Below are positions 25,482 to 36,816 of a DNA stretch of 64,000 bases, in pieces (within the stretch, counting starts at the first letter, position 1; each line of letters starts with the position of its first letter). Both the position numbers and the translations under genes were made by a program. Under the pieces are notes generated by a model. The model saw only the letters and a list, made by a program, of their open reading frames with translations, was not told the origin of the DNA and ran no database searches. Origin of the DNA: Phallus indusiatus (taxonomy: Eukaryota > Basidiomycota > Agaricomycetes > Phallales > Phallaceae); the NCBI GenBank assembly GCA_027605045.1, contig JAQFWX010000043.1:264098-328097 (forward strand), in the 5' to 3' direction.

Positions 25482-26790
25482 GGGAGGTAGCTTTGTGAGG
25501 CTGAGCCGGCGAAGGGGAGAAGGGGGCGAGTGAGGGCGAGGATTACATACGCGAAACGGATGATCCGGCCCGCCGGCAGCCGTTGTCCGTACTAGGCCTT
25601 GTGCTTGGTTCCGCCTTGGTTCCGCCAGCGATTGGAATCGTGTCGTTTGCTTAATATTTACCCAAATTAGATCAATATCTTTGTTATATGGGTTTGGCTG
25701 GTGCGCATATAGATTGTGCTGTAACAATTGTGCCAACAAACCCCGTCTGCAGCTTAAACTTGGTTATTGGAAGGTGGATATTAATTCTATGGTGTGATTT
25801 ATTGGCCTGAAATCAGAGTGGATAGTGATAGTATAGATGAACTGCGAAAGCGGAAAGGAAAAGAATTCAATATCTTTTATGGTTTCACTAGTATCGCGTC
25901 AGAGTCTTTTCTCAGCAGTATCTACTATCATGGCTATCTCGGACTTGTCTTCACTAGCTCGATACACGTGGGACACCAAAATACAAACGCATAGGACACT
26001 CCAATGGTACACCGTACACGTCGTTCCACTGGCAACTGATTCCAGCAGCCCCGAGTTCAACGGGCCAATCACAACACGTCAAGTCAGACAGCTAAAAATG
26101 GTACATACATATTATTTAACAGGCACCGAACAGTTCGGATTAGCATGACACATACATATCATACGAATATCACATGCAAAAACTAGCAAGCCATTGAGGA
26201 TTGAATGTATTTCCCAATCCAATATAAGTACACGTCAAAAAAAGGAACGCCGGCAATGGCAATGCAATATGCTCCTGATTGCGCCTTCACGACATCATTT
26301 GACGTGAATTATGACCGAGCTATCCGAGTTTTGGATCATGGATGAATCAAAACCCACTGTATTATAATTCGTGTTTGAATATCGCCCACACACCGGATTC
26401 TTGATAATAAAATCATGGTCTTCTTCCGTATATTTAACCAATATAATATGATGAATTTTCTCGCCGCAAGATCCGAGAGATATCTACGATTAGCCCATGT
26501 TGACGCTGCGGAGGGACCTTGGACGTATCTGCAGTGTCGTGGTCAATATCTACCTTTCGGTAAACTCCGGGCGTCTTCCCGGAGCCCAAATTAGTAAGAC
26601 CCTGCCAAAAAAAAATAGTCATCGCATGCACACAAGAAAGATAATCGATAATCCGCCGCGACATCATCTCCTTTTCTCAAGATAGACAGAAAATTTTCTT
26701 AGTCTTGTCCCATAGGATGCCATATCACTCTCTTCTCCAACTTTATTTATCTCTCTTTTGTCTGCTATAACTCAAAACTCTTACAACTCA
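25482..26790. promoter_or_regulatory. Divergent promoter region between GUT2 and ALO1
   Basis: About 1.3 kb separates two divergent FAD-enzyme genes. No open frame of note is present. An imperfect duplicated segment (GGTTCCGCC twice near 25608-25628) and an ACACGTGGG element near 25963 are the only patterns I noticed. Confidence 0.5.
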
Positions 26791-28673
26791 ATGGCTCGGT
26801 CACCTTCCACTGGTAGTGCTAGTATTAAACCGGATATATATTCAGATCCAGATCCAGATTTTTCCTCCTCTTTCACGTCCACGTCCACCGCGGAGCTGTA
26901 CGACTATCTCAAACCCATTACTGTACCTCCGTCTGCCCGTCGAGCTCGGTTTGTAAATTGGGGATTAGCCTTCGCATGTCGTCCTGCCGTCGTTTTTGAA
27001 CCAACGAACAATGAACAATGTGTTGCTATTGTGCATCTTGCGAGACGGGAGGGTGTGCATGTTCGTGCTGCTGGTGCGGGTCATTCTCCGAGCGATATGG
27101 CGTGCACGGACGATTTTATGATTAGAACGCACAAGTTGAATGCGTTGCTTGATGTATGTCATATCATGTCCCGTCAATTCAACAGAGATAAAGCTGTTTG
27201 CTTTGTTATATAGGTTGACCAGGCTAATGGGCGTATTACAGTCCAAGGCGGAATGATCCTTTCAGAACTCCACAAACACCTCGAAAAGCACGATCTAGCT
27301 CTAACAAGCGTAGGCTCAATATCCGACCAATCCGTCGCAGGAATAATCACAACAGCCACACACGGCTCGGGACTCACATACCCATCCATGTCATCTCTCG
27401 TCCACTCATTCACAATCCTTTTGGCAAACGGCACAACCACCACCTGTTCCAGTACGCAAGACAACGAGCTTTTTAAAGCAACACTTTGCGGATTCGGGAC
27501 AACGGGGTTTATATTGAATGTGACGTTTCAGTGCGAGAAGCGGTTCAGACTGCGTGAGGTCGCTTCGAATGTCGAGTTTGGTCAGTTTGTGGAGCGGTTT
27601 GATGAGATTGCTGCGTCTGCGCAGCATGTTCGGTGTTGGTGGTTTGCTCAGCGTGGCGTTGTTCGAGTGAGCAGGTGTAATCGGACTGATGAGGTATGTT
27701 TTGTTAGCGCTTTGTCGCTTGTGGTTGTCCTTTTTTTTCGAAAGTTTACGAGCATTTAGGGACTTTATCTTTTAAAAGCCTCGTAAAAAAGCTGCATCTT
27801 GGTTCAGACAGTCCTTTTTGGCGTACCATGTCGTGCAATTTATGCTTTTTTTGGGACGCATATGGCCTACATGGAATACACGATCCGCCATATTTGCCAG
27901 TTGGCTCATGAAAGAAACCGCAATAGGCGTTGACGAAAGCTGGAAAATATTCAATGTCGATTGTCGAGTGAGTTACATCTCATTATTATTATTATCTCAT
28001 TTATTCCTAAACGGTTTTCTCAAAGTATCCTCAACATACAATTGAATTCGCATTCCCTCTTTCAGCTGTCCCGCAATGTTTACTCGCACTACAAAAATAT
28101 ATGCAAGAACAGTTGAATAATCCAAATGGCGTGCGTCCGCATTTTCCTTTCGAAATTCGATTTTCGGAGGCAGATGATGTCTGGCTCAGTCCAGCATATG
28201 AGCGCAGAACATGTTGGATCGGTATAGCACAATACAAGTAAATTTCATTCATTATCTAGTAGTACCTAATTTACATTTTTATTTTCCACAGACCTTATGG
28301 GCTTCCTATTCCATTTAAAACTTATTTTGCACAAGTCTCACATATATTACACGCACACGGCGGACGACCTCATTGGGCAAAAGAACATCCGTTTAAAATA
28401 GCTAATTTACGAGGGATGTATCCCCGCTGGGATGATTTTAATGATGTAAGGCGGAGAGTCGATCCTGCAGGTATGTGGGAGAATTTGTGGGTTAGAAGAT
28501 GTTTGGGGAGTGTTCAGGTGGATGCTGAGCGGAAGAGTGATTATGATGTTGGTGGTGGTGTTGGTGTTGATGAGGAGGAAGAGAGGGGGGAGATTTTGAA
28601 TCGGGAGATGGAGATGAGGGTTGAGTTGAGTAAGAGTTGGGAGGTTTACAGAATTAGGGGGGATTTGATGTAA
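26791..28673 (+). CDS. ALO1: D-arabinono-1,4-lactone oxidase
   Basis: Five exons (26791-27153, 27214-27693, 27779-27967, 28026-28237, 28292-28673) sum to 541 residues. The enzyme oxidises D-arabinono-1,4-lactone to D-erythroascorbate with release of H2O2. It is a flavoprotein of the mitochondrial outer membrane in yeast. The FAD-binding PCMH half contains VHVRAAGAGHSPSDMACT (the flavin-anchoring region) and SVGSISDQSVAGIITTATHGSG. The ALO C-terminal half contains PHFPFEIRFSEADDVWLSPAYER, GGRPHWAKEH and YPRWDDFNDVRRRVDPAGMWEN, all diagnostic of the ALO/GULO family. The first ATG in frame is at 26791. The C-terminus carries a Gly/Val- and Glu-rich insertion (after CLGSVQ) that is unusual for the family. 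All introns are GT-AG. Confidence 0.94.
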
Positions 28674-31060
28674 TTGACTGGGTAGTGGATTTTTCTGGTT
28701 TCATATGGTAAGGAATGAACTTGATTAGACTGTGCGGATTGAGGTGTGAAATTGCTTGGGAATGAAGATGAGGATGAGTCAAATTAATATGCCCCGAAGA
28801 GTGGTAACGATTAAAACCCGAATTCTGCGAACGAATTATAATCACTTGATGGGAGCTTTATGTCATGCTGACTCCGTTGCAAAATGATTTATTTCAATTT
28901 GAAGATGGGCTGCAATCATGTGGCACTGAAACCAAAACGTCCATCCACGTTGATGATTTTGATCTTACTACTTAGTCTAGTAAGTAAGTATATAAGAAAT
29001 CTGACATCGACATGTCGGTGGTTGATTTGAAACGGCTTGTACTTGGTTACGCAGTGCCAGATTTAGATATGACCCCGGGATGAAACATGAGAGATTCTTG
29101 AGCCAGCTGGTCAAAATCATCTTTCATTTTATCTTTTTGGCTACCACTACTAGGCTTGAGAATTTCTTAAACTGTGATACTGGACACGTTGCCAGACCGT
29201 GCCAGCCTTTGCCGATTAGGACGAACAAAAAGGCTGTTGAGCGCAATTGTTCGTTTGATTAAATGATTTTTGAAGTATGAGGTTGGATCATGCTTCCAAA
29301 CAATGGTTTTTTTTTTCTGAAAAAAAAAAAAAATCAAGGTTTCTGGTTGGCGAATGACGTCGTCGTGTGTGTGCGTGTGTTGCTACACATGCAAGAAGTC
29401 ATTTTTGAGAAGCCTTCGCAACGCCTTCTTTCTTATTGTCTGGTTGGTTGGTTTAATTTGGTGATCAATCAAAATTACATTCCTGGAATGGAAGAGAGCG
29501 GTTTTTTTACATCTGACGATGAGGAAAGAGGGTGTTGATCCATCTATACATACATATTCTGGCGCGATGGCCAGCTGCGGCGGCGCTGGGCAGGGAAGCA
29601 AGGCGCTGTTTCGAATTTGTCGTGCGTGGCAACAAACGGCGCCCGGAATTTCTTTGACGAAATAAAAAGTAAGTTGAAGGTCAAGACAAGGAAAGGACAA
29701 GACAAGACAGGCGGAAGCAAAGTTTATTTTATTTTCATATGATTTTCGCCGTGTTCCTTCAGGTGTACGCCTGTTTGGGAAATTTAGTGTTTTTTTTGCT
29801 TTATCAAAGACGTGCGTCCCTGCCGCAGTATTTGTATGTATGTAAAATAGAACCACGATACGCATGGAGGCGAGTGCGGATCGAGACTCATGAAGCGTTG
29901 ATCATTTTTCTTTCCGAAATTCAAAAAAGTTCAGAATTTCTGTTCAAGCTTCAAGGTTTTTTGTGTGATAGAAGTCGTAGGATGCGGCTTCCTTTACTTC
30001 CTTTACATAAAGCCCAAGACCATTGCTAGTTATCCGAGAAACGGCGGAGTGGTAGCGATTGCCTATCTTTTTTTTTTCGAGGGGAGGAGTTGCGGAATAC
30101 ACACTATGTACATGTTGGGTATTAGCTGTACTTGGTAGCTGTCGTAGTGCAGGAACAAGTTTCAAGGTGCGACTTCGACGGACATGGAATTGCACAGCCC
30201 TTGACGGTGGTCTCGGAGCGGTGCAAGTAGTGCAGGGTGGGATGTTTATCATTTGCTAGATATATTGGCCGAAGCCTCGTTTAGTCAATCAGCGGAGGAG
30301 ATATTCTTGGTACAAGTGGCGATATCAGATGGCTTGGAGCAAAAGTAAAGTTATTAGGGGATGGCAGCGGCGAGGAGGCTACTAAAAGGCTACTAAGCTG
30401 ACTTTTAGACTTTTCTGTGTTTCTCCCTCGGTGATTGCCAAGTTTCGCGATCACGTGAGTCTAATATATGTATGATGTACAATGTACAATGTACGGAATA
30501 TATACGCGCGATGAAAAAAAGGTATAATAATTATAATCTGAAACGGGTGCGTGAATGCTCTGCATATTGGCTGACCTTTTTTTACTCTGATTGAATATGT
30601 ATAACAACGGAAATTAAAGTTTGCGGTAAAGAATGTCTGCTTCTTGTGATCTACCAAGGCAAAGGTTTTTTTAAGAGAAAAAAAAAACCAAAACAGCAGA
30701 ATCAGACCAAGGTATCTTTATGATGATACTGACACAGACTGACACTAATAATTCAGTTGTCAATATCTCGGGTATCGATCATTTACGCAAAAAAGGGCGT
30801 CACACGGCATCACAATACAATACAATACGAATTTAGCGCCCGTTGAGAGAATCCAACTGGGAATCTCGAAAAGAGTATTATATGAATTTACAGGCAGATG
30901 ACACTTCTATTACATTATTATTACCTCCACTCTTCGTCCGCTCTCTCTCGTCGTCTCATTCCACTCCTTTCCTCTGTACCACCACCATCATCCTCGACAC
31001 CATCACCGTCAACACCGTCAATACCCTCGTCGTCGTCATCAGAATCGCCCGCCCTCCTCC
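28674..31060. other. Intergenic region, 2.4 kb
   Basis: It contains an A-run of about 13 nt near 29320 and a second near 30680. Open frames at 29383-29865 (minus) and 29739-30029 (plus) overlap on opposite strands and show no conserved features. The pyrimidine-rich sequence at about 30900-31060 is the probable leader and promoter end of the RGS gene. Confidence 0.45.
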
Positions 31061-34000
31061 ATGTCTTCCATATCGTCTTCAACGCGCACGCCTTCATTTA
31101 CACTCAGTCTTCAAGCTTTGCTCACTTTTCCAATTCGCATTTGCAATCCACCGCCTGCTGCAAGTTCAGTACGCAGTTGTAAAAGTAAGAAAAAAAAAGA
31201 CTGAAATCTCGAAAACTGGCTGACATTTCTCTTTTCTTTTCTATTAGTAACACCGCTAATCAAAGTCTCGCTGGACGATGTGCTCAACAAACGACATCTA
31301 CCGCCTTTGACTTTAAAAGACTTCGAAGAATGGCTCGTCTTTGTCGAAGGAAAAGTGCAATACCTCTATTTTCTTCTCTGGCTCAAAGAGTACGAGGCCC
31401 GCTACGCCACATGGCTCGCTGAATTCGGCTTTTCGTATTACCCTACAACACGTCTCTCGTCGTCCAAATCCAACTCTAGTCTTAAAACTACTACAGACGC
31501 GACAGGTCTTGGTTCTACCGCCGGTAGCGACAGCCCCCAAGGTCAAAATCACGCTCAAGGTCTCGCGGTCCCTACTGCTGCCAATATCAACTACATCCCC
31601 CCATCCCCTTCTCTCGCGCTCTTCTTTACACGCGCCAAAAAGACATTTCTCGATCCAACAGCATCTCCAGCATCCCCATACACGCTCCCTTACTCCGCCC
31701 TTTCAACTCTTATCCCACAATCATCATCAACACCAGCCTCCACGCACTCTTTCAGCGCTTCAATTCCTCAATTTAATACTGCTTCGCGCCCTGATCTGGT
31801 CGATATTAATGAAAAATGGAAACACGCCTCTCGTGCACTATTCGGTCCGGATTGCCATCCTCACCCTCATCCTAAAGAGTTTGCTGCCCTGGCGAATCAT
31901 ATCCGTGGTGTTCTCAAAGATAGCCTTGAACGATTCGCGGTCTCGGCCTGCCATAATGTTGGAACCAGGAGAGCATGGTATGGTATCTTTTCTCCTTCTT
32001 GGTTTTTCACACACAGTTCATACATATTTACCCCGGTATTATTTACCCGCATATACTCGAAACTTTTCTTTATCTGCATTTTTTTTTTTCATTTTCCCCC
32101 TCATCTTCTCGATTTGATATTTGATATTATAATCTCACTGATATGACTTTTTTTTTATTACCTCCGATTAGGTGCGGACTCGCGGGCGGCACAGTTATTG
32201 TTCTCCTCCTCGGCATCCTCCCCACTTTGATTGCTTTTTTCTATGGTCACTCAAGATGGATTCGTTTAGTCGGGTTTCTCGGGTGCTGGCTTGGAGGGAC
32301 AGTGATTTTCAGCAGTTTACACGGGGTAAGCCATTTTTTTTCTAATCATATCAGTTGCTTGTTGCCTTTCCCTTTTGTCATCTTCATCTTCATATATGAC
32401 TTTTTTCATTTCCCTACGGTTCGACTTCTCCAGCCACACCCTCCACGTTGTTTTCCTTCTTTTTTTTCATTACTTTCCCCCCTTCCTCCTCCCTCTCTTA
32501 CATTCCGTACTCCGCCGTTCGTGATAACAACAAAACAACTTACGCGCCTTCCTTCTCCCTTGCATTCCCAGATATGTATGATGATCTACCTATTCGGTGA
32601 TCTCCGTCAACTACGCTCATTCGAGCTTGTCAAGCCAGCAATTTCCAACCCCCGCGCGATTGCTCGTGCCAGACCTAGGTTAAGGAGCTTTTTCACCAAA
32701 ACTGGAGAGGAAGAGAAGCCATCCGTGAAAGAGAAGAACAACAACAACCCTTCACCTGCGAAAAACCATCATCACCCGAATGGCGTTGAGACTCCTCAAA
32801 GAAAGGCTGATCAGAGGCATAACAAGGATGATATTAATCATGATAAGGATGTTCCCGATAATCGTCAGCCGGTCGTAGTGCCTCCAGCTTCTTCTCTTCC
32901 TGCTGGCAACAATGGACCTTCTTCTTCACCTTCAGCACTCGTTTTACCTGTGACGGCAGCAACGGATGCACCCGTTGTGAAGTTGGGATTTTCGGTTGGT
33001 AACAAAGGCGAGAAGACCGGAGAAGGAGAACTCGCCGCGGGCAAGGAAGGCGACAAACCAACTGGTGGTGACCACAAACTTCCGTTACAACTATCGACGA
33101 TTCTTTCTACACCTGAAGATGCATTATCACCTATCGCTGAATCCCCTTTGTCGACCAGTGCGAGTGTATCCCCAGCTTCGAGTATAGGCGATTTCAAAGA
33201 GAAGAAATCTCATCTGGACGTTCCTAATTCTACGAGTATTCAGCCAAATGCTTCAGCGACGACGGATTTAGCCGACTCTGAATCTGACGAGTCTGATTCG
33301 TCTTCAGATCATGGGATTGTTATCTCTCCTGCGTTCCAGACGTCGATGAATTACGAACATCAGGATGAGTGGATGTGGGAAAGCAAAGGAGATGGAGGCG
33401 GCGGTGGCGGTGGATGGAGAACATCTGACAATGGAGAAAAGGGGAAAAGTCAAAAGGAAACTTGGACTACTTCGAGGAATACTTCTGCTTCGTCTCCTGG
33501 ATCTCGTGTTATATCTGCTTTTAGTTCGGTCATTCAATGGGCTACGTTTGGTGTTTCCTCGTCAACTGGTGTCGGTGTTAGATCTTCTGGTAACAAAGAC
33601 AAAGTTGACACGGCAGTCTCGCAAGATGACGAAAAGGCTCAGCTTTCTTCTTCTGCCTCCCCAACTTCTGCGACTATACTTGATGCGGCTGCTAGTACTA
33701 CGCCGGATCCTACTACACCTCGACCTACAAATCACGCTGGTACATTCGGCGTACGAAGTTGGATTGGTGGAGGTGCTACAAATCATCAAGACGACAATCA
33801 ACACATTTCTCACAGCAACAAACGAAATAGCGCACGGAGCAGCGCGTCTATGACAAGACCTTCGTCGTGGGACCACCATCGACGTGTGTCATCATCTCGT
33901 GGATCCCGTTGGTCTCGCGGATTCGGATTCAACTTTGGACTTGCTCGTGGTGTGCATTCTGTTCCTGAAGAAGGTGCTTGTGAAGAAGACTATGATGATG

Positions 34001-35511
34001 ACGATGCCGAACGTCAGTTTGGGAGGAGTCTTGTGCCGTCGTCGATACATGCTCGTACGTGTCCGCCTGCCGAGGGATACTATTGTGGAGAGACTATGAT
34101 GAATGAGAATGAGACGATGACGTATGAGGAGGAAGATGGTACGACGACATGTCATGCTCGGTCGACATCTCAAGCGCAGACTATTGAATCGTTCTATGCT
34201 CCTCCACCTCGTGATCGTGCGTCTATTTTTGGGACGGGTGCGTTGGTGCATCATCATCGTTATACTTCAAATGCTGCCGCGTCGACGGCAGATACGATTC
34301 CAGAGGATCAATGTACGGCGAGCTTTATACCACGAGAGTATGCCGCGGAGGTGTTACCTGATTTGGAGTCTGTTCCGCGCGTTTCGTTGTCGATGAGTAG
34401 AGCGTCTGGTGAAAGAGATGTTGTAGTCAATGAGAAAGATTCGCCTGTGCATCCAGATTCGAATCCCATCCCGAGCTCGACCCAAGTTTCGCCGCCTCGT
34501 GTTCCTCCTCGTCCGCCTATGTTCGATTTTCAGGGTTTACCTGGTATGCATTTCGACGACGAACAACTTGGTCAAGATGGAGATGACGAAGACGCGAATA
34601 AGGAGAATATACCTCTGGAGCCTACTCCGCTGCGTCCGGTACGACCACGGCCGCCTAGACTCAATCTTCACACATCAGCTTCAGTAGCAGCGCCATCATC
34701 TACACCTATAGGTGCATCTCGTGCTATCCCACCAATTTCGCCAGCTTTACCGTCATCTCAATTCACACACTCTGTTAACCCAGATTACCATTATGCGAGT
34801 GCTGCTGCTATAGCCAACGCCAACAGCATGTCTTCATTATCTTCACCATCGTCGTCGGCGCCTCTTCCTCTCCCTCTCAAGACTCAAAACTCCTCTAAAT
34901 TCTGGTTCGACACGTGTCCGCGTCATCCAGCCGTCGAAGCTAAGATCGCTGAAGCCGCTGCTCTTGAAGAACAGAAGAAAAGGAACGCCGCTCTTCTTCC
35001 ACCACCTACACCTCGCTCTCTCGTCTCTTTTTGGTCCAGCTCTGCTTCTGCGTCTGCTCCTTCGACATTTCATTCGATATCTAAGGGTTTACTACCCAAA
35101 GAAGGTAATGGCGTTGGCGACGGTACTACGTATCCTTACCCACACGCCTCTCCAGCCTGGACGTTCAGAATGAGAAATCGAATTCGCAACTTCACCCGCT
35201 CAGGAACACCCCTATCGACATCTTCAATTCCACCAATCGTACCAGCCCCCTCCACTCGTCCGTCCTCCGCTCAACTCTCCTCAAACTTTCTTCTATCTGA
35301 AGATTCTTCGTCAAGCGGGGACGAACGCTGGCGAAGTCGGCTTAAATCTGTCATGTCCGTTCCTGCATTCGGCCCGTTAACACGTGTCTTGTCTCCGTTA
35401 GTGAGTCGTGGACAATGGGAGATTGTCATTCGGAGTGCGATGTATTCGTTTCTTAGCGTGTGGATCTGGTTAGGTGTTATTGTTAGTCTGCCCGTTTTGC
35501 ATGTCCGGTGA
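31061..35511 (+). CDS. RGS-domain transmembrane protein
   Basis: Four exons (31061-31184, 31248-31977, 32172-32325, 32572-35511) sum to 1315 residues. An N-terminal regulator-of-G-protein-signalling domain starts near residue 63 (LKDFEEWLVFVEGKVQYLYFLLWLKEYEARY). It is interrupted by a Ser-rich insertion, and its last helices end near residue 285 (LERFAVSACHNVGTRRAW). Two hydrophobic segments follow (about 289-308 and 312-345). Then comes a roughly 900-residue Ser/Pro/Asp-rich region with almost no predicted order, and a final hydrophobic segment (about 1285-1312). RGS domains accelerate GTP hydrolysis by G-alpha, and fungal RGS-plus-membrane proteins (Rax1-like architecture) act at the cell surface or in polarity. 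Poly-Gly and poly-Ser tracts are encoded by simple repeats. Which G-alpha it acts on is unknown, and the insertion makes catalytic competence uncertain. Confidence 0.85.
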
Positions 35512-36816
35512 AAAACCGAACTTGGCCTTTTTTCCTCTTACGGAGTGACACGTGAGTTTGGAATAACATACTTTTTGTTTTTTTGTGTTCATTACTTACG
35601 TGTCTTGCGTTCTATAGAACATCTGTTCCTCGTTTCTTTCTTTTTATTAATATCATCGAGCATAAATTCCGTCTACCCTCTTGACCTCAGTTCCCACCTC
35701 ATTTAAATATCCTTCACGCACGCACGCATCCTTTCCTTCATTTTTTCTTCTCTTCCTCTAATTCTACACTCCTTTTTTCCCCATCCCATCAACCCTGTAT
35801 TGTTAGCGCATTCCCTTTCCTCCTTCTCTCGCTCTAAACGTTTTCTCATTAAATTCGAGATTACCGTTTTGTTCTCCACTTTCACTCTCTTTTTTTAAAA
35901 AACCTGACCATTCATTTGTTTCTTCACTACGACTTCTCAAAAGTATTCCGTCTTTCTTGGTGTTTTCCTCTCTATTATATTCTATCACTTGAAACCATAA
36001 TTGTCAAAGAAATCAATTGCCTCGAGTTCCAGCCCTGTTTTTTTTCTTCTGTTTTGCACTCCATTTTTTCCCCTTCCTTTCTTTGCATTCGTTTCATTTT
36101 TCTTATATCACTACTTTTAAATCAAACACAATATTAGTTAATAAGTTGACAAAGTAAAGTAAAGACTCGGACATTTGCCTGTCAGTAGTAGCAGTAGCAA
36201 TAACAGTCGTACGTAGTAGTAAGCATTTTCAAATTTAAAAAGACGTTACCCTTTCTTCTCGAGTTTGAGTGCAAAGGGTGTCAATTCTGATAAGAGCTTG
36301 TTCGAAGGCACCCTCTTTCAATTATTTCGATGAATAGATATTTATTTGAATACATAAAATGATTGTTACAAATCGAGTGTATTTCGTACATGTCAATGCA
36401 TGAGGTGTGAACAAAAAGAAAGAAAGAAAGGATACAAATTGATGATCGATCCAAAAAAAGACAGAGATCGGAAAGATGCAAAGAAAATACAAAGAGAGAA
36501 GAAGTACATGCGTCGAGGTCTCAAATACACAATGAGTGGTTACAATTCCATAATAATAATAAAAATAAGAAACAAACAAACAAAAAAAGAAGAGAGAGAG
36601 AGAGAGAGAGAGAGAGAATCGGAGAGAGATACATAATTCGAGTGAATGACAATGATAGACAAAAGAAAAAAAATAAATCCGGGTCCAGGATATCACAAAA
36701 TCCGTGGGTATGACGAGACCATATCGAAGGGTATAAAGGAAAATGAAAAGAAAGAAATTCAACACGAGGGGCCGGATCCAGGAGCCGATAGCCGAGAGGT
36801 ACCGTAAAATCAAGAA
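35512..36816. other. Convergent 3' intergenic region, pyrimidine-rich
   Basis: It lies between the stops of the plus-strand RGS gene and the minus-strand disordered-protein gene. Long T/C-rich stretches (35520-36120) are followed by an A/G-rich half with an AG microsatellite. Apparent open frames are by-products of this strand bias. Confidence 0.5.
36589..36617. repeat. AG dinucleotide microsatellite
   Basis: About 14 AG units, uninterrupted, lie inside an A/G-rich stretch downstream of two convergent genes. Open frames across it read as Glu-Arg or Leu-Ser runs and are not coding. Confidence 0.85.

Noticed and set aside
29383..29865. 160-codon minus-strand open frame
   Set aside because: No domain or biased codon pattern, and it overlaps a plus-strand frame of similar quality in an A/T-run-rich spacer.
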